Assembly (NCBI RefSeq): GCF_000519325.1
Contig: NZ_KI912613.1
Location: forward strand, 3,589,633-3,653,632
Source of the DNA: Patulibacter minatonensis DSM 18081
Lineage (GTDB): Bacteria; Actinomycetota; Thermoleophilia; Solirubrobacterales; Solirubrobacteraceae
DNA length: 64,000 nucleotides
Reading direction: 5' to 3'
A model generated the notes under the pieces. That model did not search any database, was not told the origin of the DNA, and saw only the letters and a program-made list of their open reading frames with translations. Positions 41,367 to 50,923 of this stretch are shown here, piece by piece (within the stretch, counting starts at the first letter, position 1; every line of letters begins with the position of its first letter). The position numbers and the translations under genes were made by a program.

Positions 41367-42326
41367 ATGAGCTACGGCCCCGCCCACCGCACCTACGCCC
41401 GCGACCACGACGCCTGGCGGACGGTCCAGCCGCTGCTGCCCGCCGCCATGCGGACCCTCGGCGACGAGCCGGAGGAGGAGGCGTGGACGAGCGGGGCCGC
41501 GACGCTGCACCTCGACCGCTACCGGGTGGAGGACGCCCCGGCGACCGTCGTCGTGCTCCACGGCGGCGGCGGGCACGGGCGGCTCCTGTCGAGTGCCGGG
41601 CGACTCGCGCGGGACGCCGGCATCGAGGCCGTGATGCCCGACCTGCCCGGGTACGGCCTCACCGACGCGCCGCCGTCGGACCGCCGCTACGAGGCCTGGG
41701 TGCGGCTCGCGGCGGGACTGGTCGTGGCCGAGCGGGAGCGCAGCGGTCGCCCGCTGGTGGTCGCCGGGATGAGCCTCGGCGGGATGCTCGCGTGGCACGT
41801 CGCGGCGTCGCTGCCGGTCGGCACGGTCGCGGGCGTCGTGGCGACGAACCTGCTCGACACCGCGGACCCGGCGGTCCGGGCGGCGGTCGTCCGGCACCCG
41901 GCGCTCGCGCGCGTCGCGCCGGCCGCGCTCCGGGCGCTGCCGCGACGGCTCGACGACCTCCGCGTGCCGCTCTCGCTGGTCGGGAACGTCGGCGGGATCA
42001 GCAACGACCCGGCGGTCACCCGGGCGCTCGTCGCCGACCGTCGCGGGACGGGCTCGCGGGTCGCCCTCGGCTTCCTGCGCACGTGGCTGGCGTACGAGCC
42101 GCCGGTCGCCCCGGAGGACTGGGAGCACGGCCCGGTCCTCCTGGCCCACCCGGGAGCGGACGCCTGGACGCCGACGGCGCTCAGCCTGCGGTTCTTCGAC
42201 CGGATCGCCGGCCCGAAGCGGTTCCTCGAGCTCGAGGACGGCGGCCACCTGCCGATGGAGGAGCCCGGCCTCACGACGATGCGGGACGCGATCGCGGGGC
42301 TCGTGGCGACGCCCGCCGGCGGGTGA
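41367..42326 (+). CDS. alpha/beta hydrolase
   Basis: 319 residues from ATG at 41367. Hydrolase motifs: HGGGGHG as the oxyanion region, nucleophile GMSLGG in VVAGMSLGGMLAWHVA, and C-terminal His in ELEDGGHLPMEEPG. Acid is likely the Asp of LLAHPGADAWTP. Substrate unknown. It is convergent with ligD, ending 3 bases before its stop. Confidence 0.87.
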   Translation: MSYGPAHRTYARDHDAWRTVQPLLPAAMRTLGDEPEEEAWTSGAATLHLDRYRVEDAPATVVVLHGGGGHGRLLSSAGRLARDAGIEAVMPDLPGYGLTDAPPSDRRYEAWVRLAAGLVVAERERSGRPLVVAGMSLGGMLAWHVAASLPVGTVAGVVATNLLDTADPAVRAAVVRHPALARVAPAALRALPRRLDDLRVPLSLVGNVGGISNDPAVTRALVADRRGTGSRVALGFLRTWLAYEPPVAPEDWEHGPVLLAHPGADAWTPTALSLRFFDRIAGPKRFLELEDGGHLPMEEPGLTTMRDAIAGLVATPAGG

Positions 42327-42329
42327 GTC

Positions 42330-45023
42330 CTAGCCGTTCAGCTCCGGCAGCCGCTGCTCCAGCGTCAGCAGCGGCGCGAAGAGGTCGCCCCGCCGCGCCA
42401 CGCGCTCGAGGGTGCGGTCGGCGGTGAAGACGAGGGTCTCGGGGTCGTCGGAGCGCTCGCACGCCTCGACCTCGTCCCAGTCGATCGGCGTCGACACCGT
42501 CGGGCGGCGGCGGGCGCGCAGCGAGTAGACGCCGACCGTGGTCTTCGCCTGGTCGTTCTGGCTCCAGTCGATCAGGACCTTCCGGTGGCGGAGCTCCTTC
42601 GCCATCTTCGACACGACGAGGTCGGGGAGGTGCTTCTCCAGGAACCGCGCCAGCCACCGGGCGAACGGCTTCGTCTCGTCGTAGTCGCCAGCCTCGCCCA
42701 GCGGGGCGTAGAGCTGCATGCCCTTGGACCCCGACGTCTTGCAGACCGCCTGCAGCTCGAACCGGCCGAGGACGTCGCGGATCGCCAGGGCGACGCGGCA
42801 GCAGTCGACGATCGACGCGCCCGGACCGGGGTCGAGGTCGAACACGAGGGCGCGGGGGCCGGACACGCCGTACTCCGCGTCGGGCCGCCCGAGCGACAGC
42901 GACGGGTGCAGCTCGATCGCCGCGAGGTTCGCCGCCCACAGGAGCGTCGGCAGGTCCTGCACCATCACGAAGTCGACGGTGCCGTCCTTCTTCCCGTACG
43001 GCACGGTCGTCGTCGCGACCCAGTCCGGGCGGTGCTTGTCGGCGTGCTTCTGGAAGAACGCCTTCTCCTCGACGCCGTTCGGGTAGCGCTTGAGCGTCAT
43101 CGGGCGGCCCCGCCAGTGGGGGAGGGCGACCGGCGCGATGGCCGCGTAGTACCGCAGCACGTCGGACTTCGTGAACCCGCCGGGGTAGAGCGCCTTGTCG
43201 AGGTTCGACAGCTTCAGCGTCCGCCCCTCGACCTCGACCTGGACGCTCTTCCCGGAGGACGGGATGAGCTCGTCGGGGTCGACGTCTGCGACCTCCGGCT
43301 CGGCATCGCCCGCCGCGTCCGCGGTCGGGTCGGATGGCGGCTCCGGCTCGTCGACGACCGTGGCCTGCACCGGCGCGCCCGTCTCGGGCCGACCGCCGAG
43401 TGCGGCGGCGAGGACGTCGTCGGGGACGTGGTGGGGATCGTCGGAGGCCGGCGCCTTCCCGTCCTCCGAGGACGTCGTGCCCGTCGACGCCGCTCCGCCC
43501 TTCGGGCCACGGGACGTCCGGGAGGACGCCCCGTCCTCGGACGGCGCTGCGGCCTGCTCATCCTCGCCCGCCGCGGACGGCGCCGCAGCCGTCTCCCGCA
43601 CGACGTCCTTCGCGTCCTTGTCGTCCCGGAGGCCCTGGTAGGCGCCCTGGCGGATCGAGCCGTCCGACGTCCACTCGGCGAACCGGACCGCGACGACGAG
43701 CGAGGGGGTGCAGAAGCGGGCCTCCTTCGGCGGTTGCCGGCCGGCGAACGGGGACGTCTTGCGCTCCAGCCGCTCGAGCTTCGCCGTCAGGTCCTCGAGC
43801 GTGTCGCGGTCGAACCCGGTACCGACGCCGCCCGCGTACTGCAGTTCACCCGATTCGTCGAAGACCCCGAGCTGGAGCGACCCGAGGACGCCCGAGCGGC
43901 CGCCCTTCCCGGGCAACCACCCACCGACGACGAACTCCTGCCGCTGCTCGTGCTTCACCTTGACCCACGCCTCCGATCGACGCCCGGGACGGTAAACGGC
44001 GTCGGTGCGCTTGGCGATGACGCCCTCGAGGCCCTGCTCGGCGGTCGCCGCGAGGAGCCCCTCGCCCTGGCCGACGTACGCGGCCGGCGTCTGCCAGTGG
44101 TCGCCGTCGAGTCCGAGCTCCTCGAGCCGCTCCCGACGCTCGGACCACGGCAGGCCGATGAGGGCGTGCCCGTCGAGCCAGAGGAGGTCGAAGACCATGA
44201 GCGTCACCGGCCGCTCCTGCGCGAGCCGCTTCACCTGCGCGCCCCGCGCGTGCATGCGCGACTGGAGCGCCTGGAAGCTCGGCCGCCCGTCGTCGCCGAA
44301 CGCCACGACCTCGCCGTCGAGGATCGCCTCGTGCGACGAGAGCTGCCGGTTCAACGCCCGCAGCTCCGGATAGGCGGGGGTGATGTCGTTGCCGGCGCGC
44401 GAGAACAGGTGGAAGCGCCCCGGCTGCGACCGGACCACCGCCCGGACGCCGTCCCACTTGACCTCGAACGCCCAGTCCTCGAGTCTTCGCGGCAGGCTCC
44501 CGGGCTTCGCGAGCATCGGCTCGATCGCGTCGGGCATGGGCTCCGCGTCCGCGTCGACCGGCGGATCCATGCGGTGGATCATCCAGTCCTTCGGGTCCTT
44601 GCCGGCGTGGAAGAGGGCGTGCTTCCCGGTCAGCCGGTCGCCGGAGAAGACGACGATGATCTCGTCCTTCCGCCACTTCTCCACCTCGAAGGTCCCGCGG
44701 TCCCAGATCGTCATCTCGCCCGCGCCGTAGTTGCCCTCGGGGATCGTGGCCTCGAAGTCCAGGTACGTCAGCGGGTGGTCCTCGGTGTGGACGGCCTTGC
44801 GGTTCTGCTCCGGGTCGGTCGGCAGGCCGCCCGGGATCGCGAACGAGGCGAGCGCCCCGTCGTGCTCGAGGCGCAGGTCCCAGTGCAGGCGCGTGGCGTG
44901 GTGCTCGTGGACGACGAAGCGCGGGGCGTCCTTTCCGGCCGACGCCCCGTCCTCGTCCCCGGAGGGCTCGGGGGTGTCGTCGAAGGACCGCTTGCGCCGG
45001 TACTCGTCGAGGGGCTCGGCCAT
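42330..45023 (-). CDS. ligD: multidomain DNA ligase D
   Basis: 897 residues from ATG at 45023. N-terminal 3'-phosphoesterase (FVVHEHHATRLHWDLRLEHD, GNYGAGEMTIWDRG), a central ATP-dependent ligase with nucleophile Lys in FEVKWDGVRAVVR and EGVIAKR, then an acidic Ser/Ala/Gly-rich linker of about 110 residues, and a C-terminal polymerase/primase domain (LSNLDKALYPGGFTKSD, VFDLDPGPGASI, MAKELRHRKVLIDWSQND). PE-LIG-POL order as in Pseudomonas, unlike the POL-first mycobacterial enzyme. It seals and fills ends brought together by Ku. The long linker is unusual but not diagnostic. Confidence 0.94.
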   Translation of the reverse strand: MAEPLDEYRRKRSFDDTPEPSGDEDGASAGKDAPRFVVHEHHATRLHWDLRLEHDGALASFAIPGGLPTDPEQNRKAVHTEDHPLTYLDFEATIPEGNYGAGEMTIWDRGTFEVEKWRKDEIIVVFSGDRLTGKHALFHAGKDPKDWMIHRMDPPVDADAEPMPDAIEPMLAKPGSLPRRLEDWAFEVKWDGVRAVVRSQPGRFHLFSRAGNDITPAYPELRALNRQLSSHEAILDGEVVAFGDDGRPSFQALQSRMHARGAQVKRLAQERPVTLMVFDLLWLDGHALIGLPWSERRERLEELGLDGDHWQTPAAYVGQGEGLLAATAEQGLEGVIAKRTDAVYRPGRRSEAWVKVKHEQRQEFVVGGWLPGKGGRSGVLGSLQLGVFDESGELQYAGGVGTGFDRDTLEDLTAKLERLERKTSPFAGRQPPKEARFCTPSLVVAVRFAEWTSDGSIRQGAYQGLRDDKDAKDVVRETAAAPSAAGEDEQAAAPSEDGASSRTSRGPKGGAASTGTTSSEDGKAPASDDPHHVPDDVLAAALGGRPETGAPVQATVVDEPEPPSDPTADAAGDAEPEVADVDPDELIPSSGKSVQVEVEGRTLKLSNLDKALYPGGFTKSDVLRYYAAIAPVALPHWRGRPMTLKRYPNGVEEKAFFQKHADKHRPDWVATTTVPYGKKDGTVDFVMVQDLPTLLWAANLAAIELHPSLSLGRPDAEYGVSGPRALVFDLDPGPGASIVDCCRVALAIRDVLGRFELQAVCKTSGSKGMQLYAPLGEAGDYDETKPFARWLARFLEKHLPDLVVSKMAKELRHRKVLIDWSQNDQAKTTVGVYSLRARRRPTVSTPIDWDEVEACERSDDPETLVFTADRTLERVARRGDLFAPLLTLEQRLPELNG

Positions 45024-45094
45024 CGGGGCCCACCGGTACCCCGCGTGGGCCCGTGCCACCCGGACCCGCGGCCGCCCGTGCCACGATGCAGGGG

Positions 45095-46315
45095 ATGTCG
45101 CTCCGCCCGGACGACGCGGCGGCCCCGCGGGGCGTCCGCGGCGAGCTCCTGCTTCTGGGCGTCGCGGTCGCCCTGTTCTCGCTGAACCTGCGGCCGGCGC
45201 TCGTGGCCGTCGGGCCCCTGGCGCCGCAGCTGCGCGACGACACCGGCCTGAGCGCGGCGTCGACGAGCCTGCTGACCACGCTGCCGCTTGTCTGCTTCGG
45301 GCTCTTCGCGACCGTCGCTCCGCGGCTCGGCCGGCGGGTCGGCCTGGAGCGGGCGCTCCTGATCGCGCTGGCGCTGCTCGTCGGCGGGATCGCCCTGCGG
45401 GTCGTGTCCCCGGTGGTGGCGCTGTTCGCCGGCTCCGCGGTCGCGGGCGCCGGCATCGCGATCGCGAACGTCCTCCTGCCCGGGGTGGTCAAGCGGGACT
45501 TCGCGGACCGGACCGGCCCGATGATGGCGGTCTACTCGGTGGGGCTCAACGGCGGCGCGGCGCTCGCCGCGGGGCTGACCGTCCCGCTGCAGGACGCGCT
45601 CGGGCTCTCCTGGCGCGGGGCGCTGGCGCTGTGGGCCGTGGCCGCGCTGGCCACCGCCGCGCTCTGGCTGCCTCGGGCGCTCGGGGCCGCGCCCGCGCCG
45701 GTCGCGGCGTCGGCGCACGCCCGCGGCGTCTGGCGCTCCCGGGTCGCGTGGGCCGTCGCGCTCTTCATGGGCCTCCAGTCGCTCGAGTTCTACGCGATGT
45801 CCGCCTGGCTGCCGACGCTGCTGCAGGACGACGGGACGTCCGCCTCGACCGCCGGGCTGCTCGTCGCGCTGATGAGCGTCGCGAGCATCGGGGCGTCGCT
45901 CGTCGTCCCGGTGCTCGCCGCCCGGTCGCGACGGCAACGGGGCCTGACCGCGTTCGCGGCGGGCTGCTTCGCGATCGGGCTCGTGGGGCTGCTCGTCGCG
46001 CCGTCCGACGGCGCTCTGGCGTGGGTCCTCGTGCTGGGCCTCGGACAGGGGACCGGGATCAGCCTCGCGCTGACGCTGTTCGTCCTGCGCTCGCGGACGC
46101 CCGAGGGGGCCGGCGAGCTCTCCGGCATGGCGCAGACCGTCGGCTACCTGATCGCGGCCGGCGGGCCGCTCGGCGCCGGAGCGCTGCACGACCTCAGCGG
46201 CGGCTGGACGCTCCCGCTCGTCGCGCTGCTGGTGCTGCTCGTCGCGATGGTCCCGGCGGGGTGGCGCGCCGGGGCGGACCGGATGCTCGAGGACCCGTCG
46301 CCCGCGGAGCCGTGA
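45095..46315 (+). CDS. MFS transporter of the CynX/NimT type
   Basis: About 406 residues from the ATG at 45095 (ATG at 45086 is also possible). Twelve predicted transmembrane segments; the N-terminal block FSLNLRPALVAVGPLAPQLR is typical of CynX-like 2-nitroimidazole/cyanate exporters. Substrate unknown. Divergent from ligD. Confidence 0.85.
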   Translation: MSLRPDDAAAPRGVRGELLLLGVAVALFSLNLRPALVAVGPLAPQLRDDTGLSAASTSLLTTLPLVCFGLFATVAPRLGRRVGLERALLIALALLVGGIALRVVSPVVALFAGSAVAGAGIAIANVLLPGVVKRDFADRTGPMMAVYSVGLNGGAALAAGLTVPLQDALGLSWRGALALWAVAALATAALWLPRALGAAPAPVAASAHARGVWRSRVAWAVALFMGLQSLEFYAMSAWLPTLLQDDGTSASTAGLLVALMSVASIGASLVVPVLAARSRRQRGLTAFAAGCFAIGLVGLLVAPSDGALAWVLVLGLGQGTGISLALTLFVLRSRTPEGAGELSGMAQTVGYLIAAGGPLGAGALHDLSGGWTLPLVALLVLLVAMVPAGWRAGADRMLEDPSPAEP

Positions 46316-46324
46316 GCGCGCGGC

Positions 46325-47026
46325 TCAGAAGAAGTCCGAGGCGATGACGACCTCGACGAACGCCGAGGCGATCACGACCGGCACGGCGATGATCACGCAC
46401 GCGGCGACGGCCGCCAGGAGCTCGCGGTTGCGGTCGCGGCTCTCGAGCCACAGGGCCGCCGCGAGGGGCAGGAAGACGGCGATCAGCTCCGGCACTGCGT
46501 GAGGGAGCAGGCGGACGAGGATCTCCGCGGAGGTCATCCCCCCCTTGCCGGAGAGATCGGCGAGCGAGTGCCCGAGGATCAGCGCCTGCTGCAGGATCGA
46601 GTACATCGTCAGCGCGACCACCAGGAGCAGCGCGGGCGTGGCCGCGTTGCGGTGGATCCACGCCTGGACCCCCGACATCTCGCCGGCCTGGATCGGCAGC
46701 GACCGGCGCACCAGGTACGTCGCGAAGCAGACCATCAGGTGCAGCAGGAGCACCGTGAAGTTGCGGCCGAGGATGAACCAGAAGTCGGCCCAGCGGGCGC
46801 TCGGGTCCGCCGCGATCAGCGACCCGCTGGTCGCCTCGGGCGTGGCGGAGACCGACACGATGTACGTGGCGAGAAGCAGGATCGCCGCGATCGCGGCGCT
46901 GATCCCTACCCACGGCAGGAGCTGCGACGGTCGCTCCGACCATGAACGCAGGGCCACGCGGCTGTCGGCGATCGCCGCGTTCCGGGCGGCGAGGCGCGCC
47001 GCCGCGGTGTCCTGTCTCGTCGCCAT
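46325..47026 (-). CDS. membrane protein resembling SpoIIM/DUF95
   Basis: 233 residues from ATG at 47026. Five hydrophobic segments; the end LLPHAVPELIAVFLPLAAA and FVEVVIAS echo the HGxxElxA and IEAFVTP blocks of SpoIIM-type proteins. The organism need not sporulate, as the family is widespread. Moderate confidence in the family. Confidence 0.6.
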   Translation of the reverse strand: MATRQDTAAARLAARNAAIADSRVALRSWSERPSQLLPWVGISAAIAAILLLATYIVSVSATPEATSGSLIAADPSARWADFWFILGRNFTVLLLHLMVCFATYLVRRSLPIQAGEMSGVQAWIHRNAATPALLLVVALTMYSILQQALILGHSLADLSGKGGMTSAEILVRLLPHAVPELIAVFLPLAAALWLESRDRNRELLAAVAACVIIAVPVVIASAFVEVVIASDFF

Positions 47027-47257
47027 GCCCCGATCGTACGGGTCGGTCCCGGCGGCGACGCCCGCTCGATCGTCCAGCCGCGCGACGCGGACCACCTGCA
47101 CGAGCGTCGGATCGCCGTCGCAGACGGGCGTGGGTGCCCACGATGGGCGTCCATCGATCGTCCAGGCGACTCCTGTCGGCCGTCGGTCTTCCGTCCAGGC
47201 GTCCGTCGCGCCCGGTGGCGCCGCGGATGCCGCCCCGGCCCGGGGCGGCGGGGCGAC

Positions 47258-48022
47258 TCAGGGGCCGACGGCCTGCGCGTCCGTCAGCCGGCGGACCGCC
47301 GCGGTCATCAGCTGCTGCTGCACGGCGTCGTCGACCCCCACGAGGGCGAGCAGCGCGAGGCCGCGCCCGACGCGGGAGGTGGCGATCGAGATCGACACGT
47401 CCTCGGTGCGTCCCTCGGCCCGGACCGTCACCGACACCCGGTACGCGCTGGGGCCCGAGCCGCCCGTCAGCGCCGGCGTCGACTCCTGCGGCGCGCTGAC
47501 GGTGCCGCCGGCCTTCTTCGCCGCGTCCCGGACCTGATCGAGGCCCGCCTTCACGATGCAGTCGCGATTGAAGTCGCTGTTGATCGACTCCAGGCTGCGG
47601 AGCGCCTGCGCCGGCGTCTCGTACAGGTAGACGGCGCTGCCGACCGAGCTGTCGCCCTTCCGGAACAGCTCGGTCCGCGCCCGCCCGGAGGTGGCGCGCT
47701 TGGCGGCGACGATCGCCGGGCACGGGCCGTCGACCTCGTCCTTCCCGCCGACCTGGCCGCCCGTCCACGTCCCGGGGAGGTCGGCCCGGACGAGGACGCC
47801 GTCGCGGGCGGTCGCCTTCTCCTGCGCCGCGCTGCCGGCGGGCGCCGACTCGATCTCGGCGGCGGGAGTGGCCGCCGTGGTCGTCGGCGTCGTCGCGGCG
47901 GTGGTCGCGGGGGCCGTGGTCGTCGACGGTGAGCGGGCCTCGGTCGTCGGGTCGTCGTCCCCGCCGCCGCACCCGGCGAGGAGGACGGCGGTCGCGAGCA
48001 GGGGGAGGGCTGGGCGCATCAT
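47258..48022 (-). CDS. lipoprotein with PknH-like sensor-type domain
   Basis: 254 residues. Lipobox LATAVLLAGC, a Thr/Ala-rich linker, then a domain with paired Cys (DGPCPAIV, NRDCIVKAG), resembling PknH extracellular sensor-type folds (SAYRVSVTVRAEGRTEDVSI). Membrane outer face; ligand unknown. Starts with two consecutive ATG codons. Confidence 0.75.
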   Translation of the reverse strand: MMRPALPLLATAVLLAGCGGGDDDPTTEARSPSTTTAPATTAATTPTTTAATPAAEIESAPAGSAAQEKATARDGVLVRADLPGTWTGGQVGGKDEVDGPCPAIVAAKRATSGRARTELFRKGDSSVGSAVYLYETPAQALRSLESINSDFNRDCIVKAGLDQVRDAAKKAGGTVSAPQESTPALTGGSGPSAYRVSVTVRAEGRTEDVSISIATSRVGRGLALLALVGVDDAVQQQLMTAAVRRLTDAQAVGP

Positions 48023-48117
48023 GGGCGCGAGCCTACGGCGTCGACCGGCGGTCCGCCCGGGCGCCGGACCCGGTCCCGGAACGCAGGACGCCCGGCGGGA
48101 CCGGGCGTCTGGAGAGG

Positions 48118-48188
48118 CGGGGGATGGAGGAATCGAACCTCCCGTTGCGGTTTTGGAGACCGCCGTGTTACCGATACACCAATCCCCC
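48118..48188 (-). tRNA. tRNA-Trp (CCA anticodon)
   Basis: 71 nt. Acceptor GGGGGAT pairs with ATCCCCC and discriminator G. Anticodon stem GCGGT / ACCGC with loop CTCCAAA gives CCA. T arm GGAGGTTCGATTCCTCC. No encoded CCA end. Confidence 0.94.
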
Positions 48189-48239
48189 CTCGGGGTCGCA
48201 CATGGTACCCAGAGGACCCTCGGACCGTCGGCTCGCCCG

Positions 48240-48731
48240 TCAGCGCGGGAGCGCGCAGCGGGTCACGGCGTCGCTGCCCTGCACGGAGATGACGAGCGTG
48301 GAGGCGTCGCCGAGCTGGTCGTCGTAGGACCCCTGGCGGGCGGCGTCGCACCAGATCTGCGCCTGGCCCTCGTCGGCGGCGGTCGCCCGGGCCGTGCCGT
48401 CGCCGCGCACGGAGATGCTCGGGCGGTCCCCGTCGACCGTCGGCGGCTTCTGGACCGTCACCGTGGTGGTCGGGGGCGCGGTGCCGCCGCTCGTCCCGCC
48501 CGTCGTGGCGGTGCCGGCACCCGGAGTGGTCGCGGTGCTCGTGGAGGGCACGACGACGGTGGTCTGCGGGACCGCCTGGGTCGACGTCACGACCGGCGCC
48601 TGCGCCTCGGTGGTCGTCGAGGCGGCGGATCCGGTGGACGTCGTGGTGTCGTCGTCGCCCGAGCCGCCGCAGCCGGCGAGGGCGAGCGCCCCGCAGGTCA
48701 GGGCGACGGCGGAGGCGGAGGAGAAACGCAT
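48240..48731 (-). CDS. Thr-rich lipoprotein
   Basis: 163 residues from ATG at 48731. Lipobox ALALAGC, a Thr/Ser/Val-rich linker of about 70 residues, then a short C-terminal domain with two Cys (IWCDAARQG, VTRCALPR), probably a disulfide. No family recognised. Confidence 0.72.
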   Translation of the reverse strand: MRFSSASAVALTCGALALAGCGGSGDDDTTTSTGSAASTTTEAQAPVVTSTQAVPQTTVVVPSTSTATTPGAGTATTGGTSGGTAPPTTTVTVQKPPTVDGDRPSISVRGDGTARATAADEGQAQIWCDAARQGSYDDQLGDASTLVISVQGSDAVTRCALPR

Positions 48732-48873
48732 GGACAGGTGATACCGCGGGACCCGGATGCGGTGGGCCGCGCGTTGCAGGCACCCCGCCCGCGGCCGGCA
48801 CCGCGGGTGCCTACGATCACCCGGTGCCCCCGTCCCGCCCAGCGCCGTCCGTCGCGACCGGCGCGCGTCGACC

Positions 48874-50403
48874 GTGAGCGTCGCCGGGGAGGACGCCCCG
48901 ACGACCCGCCGCGGCTGGGTCGTCGCCGGGCTGATGGCCACGCTGGCGCTCTCGGCGCTGGAGGGCACGATCGTCGCGACCGCCGCGCCGCAGGTCGTCG
49001 GCGACCTCGGCGGCTTCTCGCTCTTCGGCTGGGTCTTCTCGGCCTACCTGCTGACGCAGACCGTCACGATCCCGCTGTACGGCAAGCTCGCCGACCAGTA
49101 CGGCCGCAAGCCGGTGCTCCTGATCGGCGTCTCGATCTTCCTCGCGGGCTCGGCGCTCTGCGCGGCCGCGTGGGGGATGGTGGCGCTGATCGTCTTCCGG
49201 GCCGTCCAGGGCGCGGGGGCGGGGGCGATCCAGGCCACAGTGCAGACCGTCGCGGGCGACCTCTACGCGGTGGAGGACCGCGGGAGGATCCAGGCGCGGC
49301 TGTCGAGCGTGTGGGCGGTCTCGGCGCTCGCCGGTCCGGTGCTCGGCGGGGTGCTCGCCGAGACGCTGTCGTGGCGGTGGATCTTCGTGCTGAACGTGCC
49401 GGTCGGCCTGGTCGCGATGGCGATCGTGTGGCGGCACCTGCACGAGGACGTCCGGCGCCGGGCGCACCGGATCGACGCGCTGGGGACCGCCCTGATCTTC
49501 GCGTCGGCGGGCCTCCTGGTCTTCGCGCTGCTGCGCGGCGGCGCCGCGTGGGACTGGCTGTCGGCCCCCAGCCTCGCGATCCTGGCGGCCTCGGCCGTCG
49601 CGGCGCTCCTCGCGGTCCGGGTCGAGCGGCGGGCCGAGGAACCGGTGATGCCGCCGTGGGTGTGGCGGCGCAGGGCGTTCGTGGGCGCGAACCTCGGCAT
49701 GGCCGGGCTCGGCCTCCTCTTCGCGGGGCCGTCGATCGTGCTCCCGGTCTACGGCCAGCTCGTGCTGGGCCTGAGCGTCGCGGTGGCGGGGCTCCTGCTC
49801 GCCTCGATCCTGATCGCGTGGCCGGTCGCGTCGTCGCTGGCCCCCCGGCTCTACCTGCGGGTCGGGTTCCGGCGGAGCGCGATGCTCGGGGCGATGCTCT
49901 CCCTCGCCGCGACCGCGGGGTTCGTCCTCCTGCCGCACGAGCCGTCGGTCGTCCCGGTGCTGGTGGTCGGCCTGGTGCTGGGTGCCGGGTGCGGGCTGCT
50001 CTCGGTCCCGCTGGTGGTGTCGGTGCAGACCGAGGTCGGGTGGGAGGACCGCGGGGTCGCGACGAGCACGGCGATGTTCTGTCGCGTGCTGGGGCAGAGC
50101 CTCGGCGCCGCCGTGTTCGGGGCGATCGCGAACGCGACGCTCCACGCGCACCTGCGGGACGCGCCGCAGGACCTGCGGGCGCAGCTGCCCGCCGACGTCG
50201 ACGGGATCAGCCGGACCCTGCAGGGCGGCGCGGGGCTGGACGACCGCGCCGCGACGTACCTCGGCACGGCCGTGACGGCCGCGACGGAGCACGTGTTCCT
50301 TGGACTGGCGGTCGCGGCGGCCGCGACCCTGGTGGTGCTCGCGCTCGTGATGCCGCGCGTGGCGCCGCCCGTGCCGTCGGGGGCGACGGCGCCGGCGGAC
50401 TGA
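48874..50403 (+). CDS. MFS drug exporter, DHA2/EmrB type
   Basis: 509 residues from GTG at 48874. Around fourteen transmembrane helices, with the motif GKLADQYGRKPVLLIGVS between helices 2 and 3 and GPVLGGVLAETLSWRWIFVL as DHA2 motif C. Likely exports drugs with protons. No regulator is adjacent. Confidence 0.9.
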   Translation: MSVAGEDAPTTRRGWVVAGLMATLALSALEGTIVATAAPQVVGDLGGFSLFGWVFSAYLLTQTVTIPLYGKLADQYGRKPVLLIGVSIFLAGSALCAAAWGMVALIVFRAVQGAGAGAIQATVQTVAGDLYAVEDRGRIQARLSSVWAVSALAGPVLGGVLAETLSWRWIFVLNVPVGLVAMAIVWRHLHEDVRRRAHRIDALGTALIFASAGLLVFALLRGGAAWDWLSAPSLAILAASAVAALLAVRVERRAEEPVMPPWVWRRRAFVGANLGMAGLGLLFAGPSIVLPVYGQLVLGLSVAVAGLLLASILIAWPVASSLAPRLYLRVGFRRSAMLGAMLSLAATAGFVLLPHEPSVVPVLVVGLVLGAGCGLLSVPLVVSVQTEVGWEDRGVATSTAMFCRVLGQSLGAAVFGAIANATLHAHLRDAPQDLRAQLPADVDGISRTLQGGAGLDDRAATYLGTAVTAATEHVFLGLAVAAAATLVVLALVMPRVAPPVPSGATAPAD

Positions 50404-50434
50404 TCCGCCGCCGTCGGCCGCCCGGGGGATCGGG

Positions 50435-50806
50435 CTACTTGCCGACGTTCTGGAGCTGCTTCTGGGCGTCCTCGAGCTGCTTCTTCGCGTCGTCGGGGAG
50501 GTTGCCCTGCTCCTTCGCGGCGTCGATCGCGTCGTTCGTGGCGTCCTTGGCCTTGTCGGTGATCTCGCCGGCGCGCTGCTCGAGCTCCTTCTGGACGTCC
50601 TCCGCCGAGCGCTTGCCGGAGCGCACGTCCTCGGCGGCCTTCTGGGCGTCCTCCTGGAGCTGCTTGCCCTGCTGCTGGAGCTCGACGCCCTGCTGCTGGA
50701 TCTTCTCGGCGGCCTGCTTCTCGTCGTTCCCGCCGCAGGCGGCGAGCGTGATCGTGAGGAGGGCGGCGACGGGGAAGGCGATGAGGCGGGTCTGTGTGTT
50801 CTTCAT
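50435..50806 (-). CDS. coiled-coil lipoprotein
   Basis: 123 residues. Lipobox LLTITLAACG, then a Gln/Lys/Glu-rich helical region (QQQGVELQQQGKQLQEDAQK) with heptad-like spacing. Probably a structural or membrane-associated coiled-coil protein. Function unknown. Confidence 0.75.
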   Translation of the reverse strand: MKNTQTRLIAFPVAALLTITLAACGGNDEKQAAEKIQQQGVELQQQGKQLQEDAQKAAEDVRSGKRSAEDVQKELEQRAGEITDKAKDATNDAIDAAKEQGNLPDDAKKQLEDAQKQLQNVGK

Positions 50807-50923
50807 GGTCCGTACCGTATGGGCCGGATCGGCCCGCCGCCGCGTCATCCGACGCATTCGGCGCGTACCGCTCGTCGCGTCCCGGACGGTCGGGTGGGAG
50901 CCCGTGCGGGCCACCACCGAGCG

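Noticed and set aside
39270..42248. 992-codon extension of the second ku gene
   Set aside because: The family N-terminus is at 40253; the rest is antisense of the DsbA-like and hydrolase genes.
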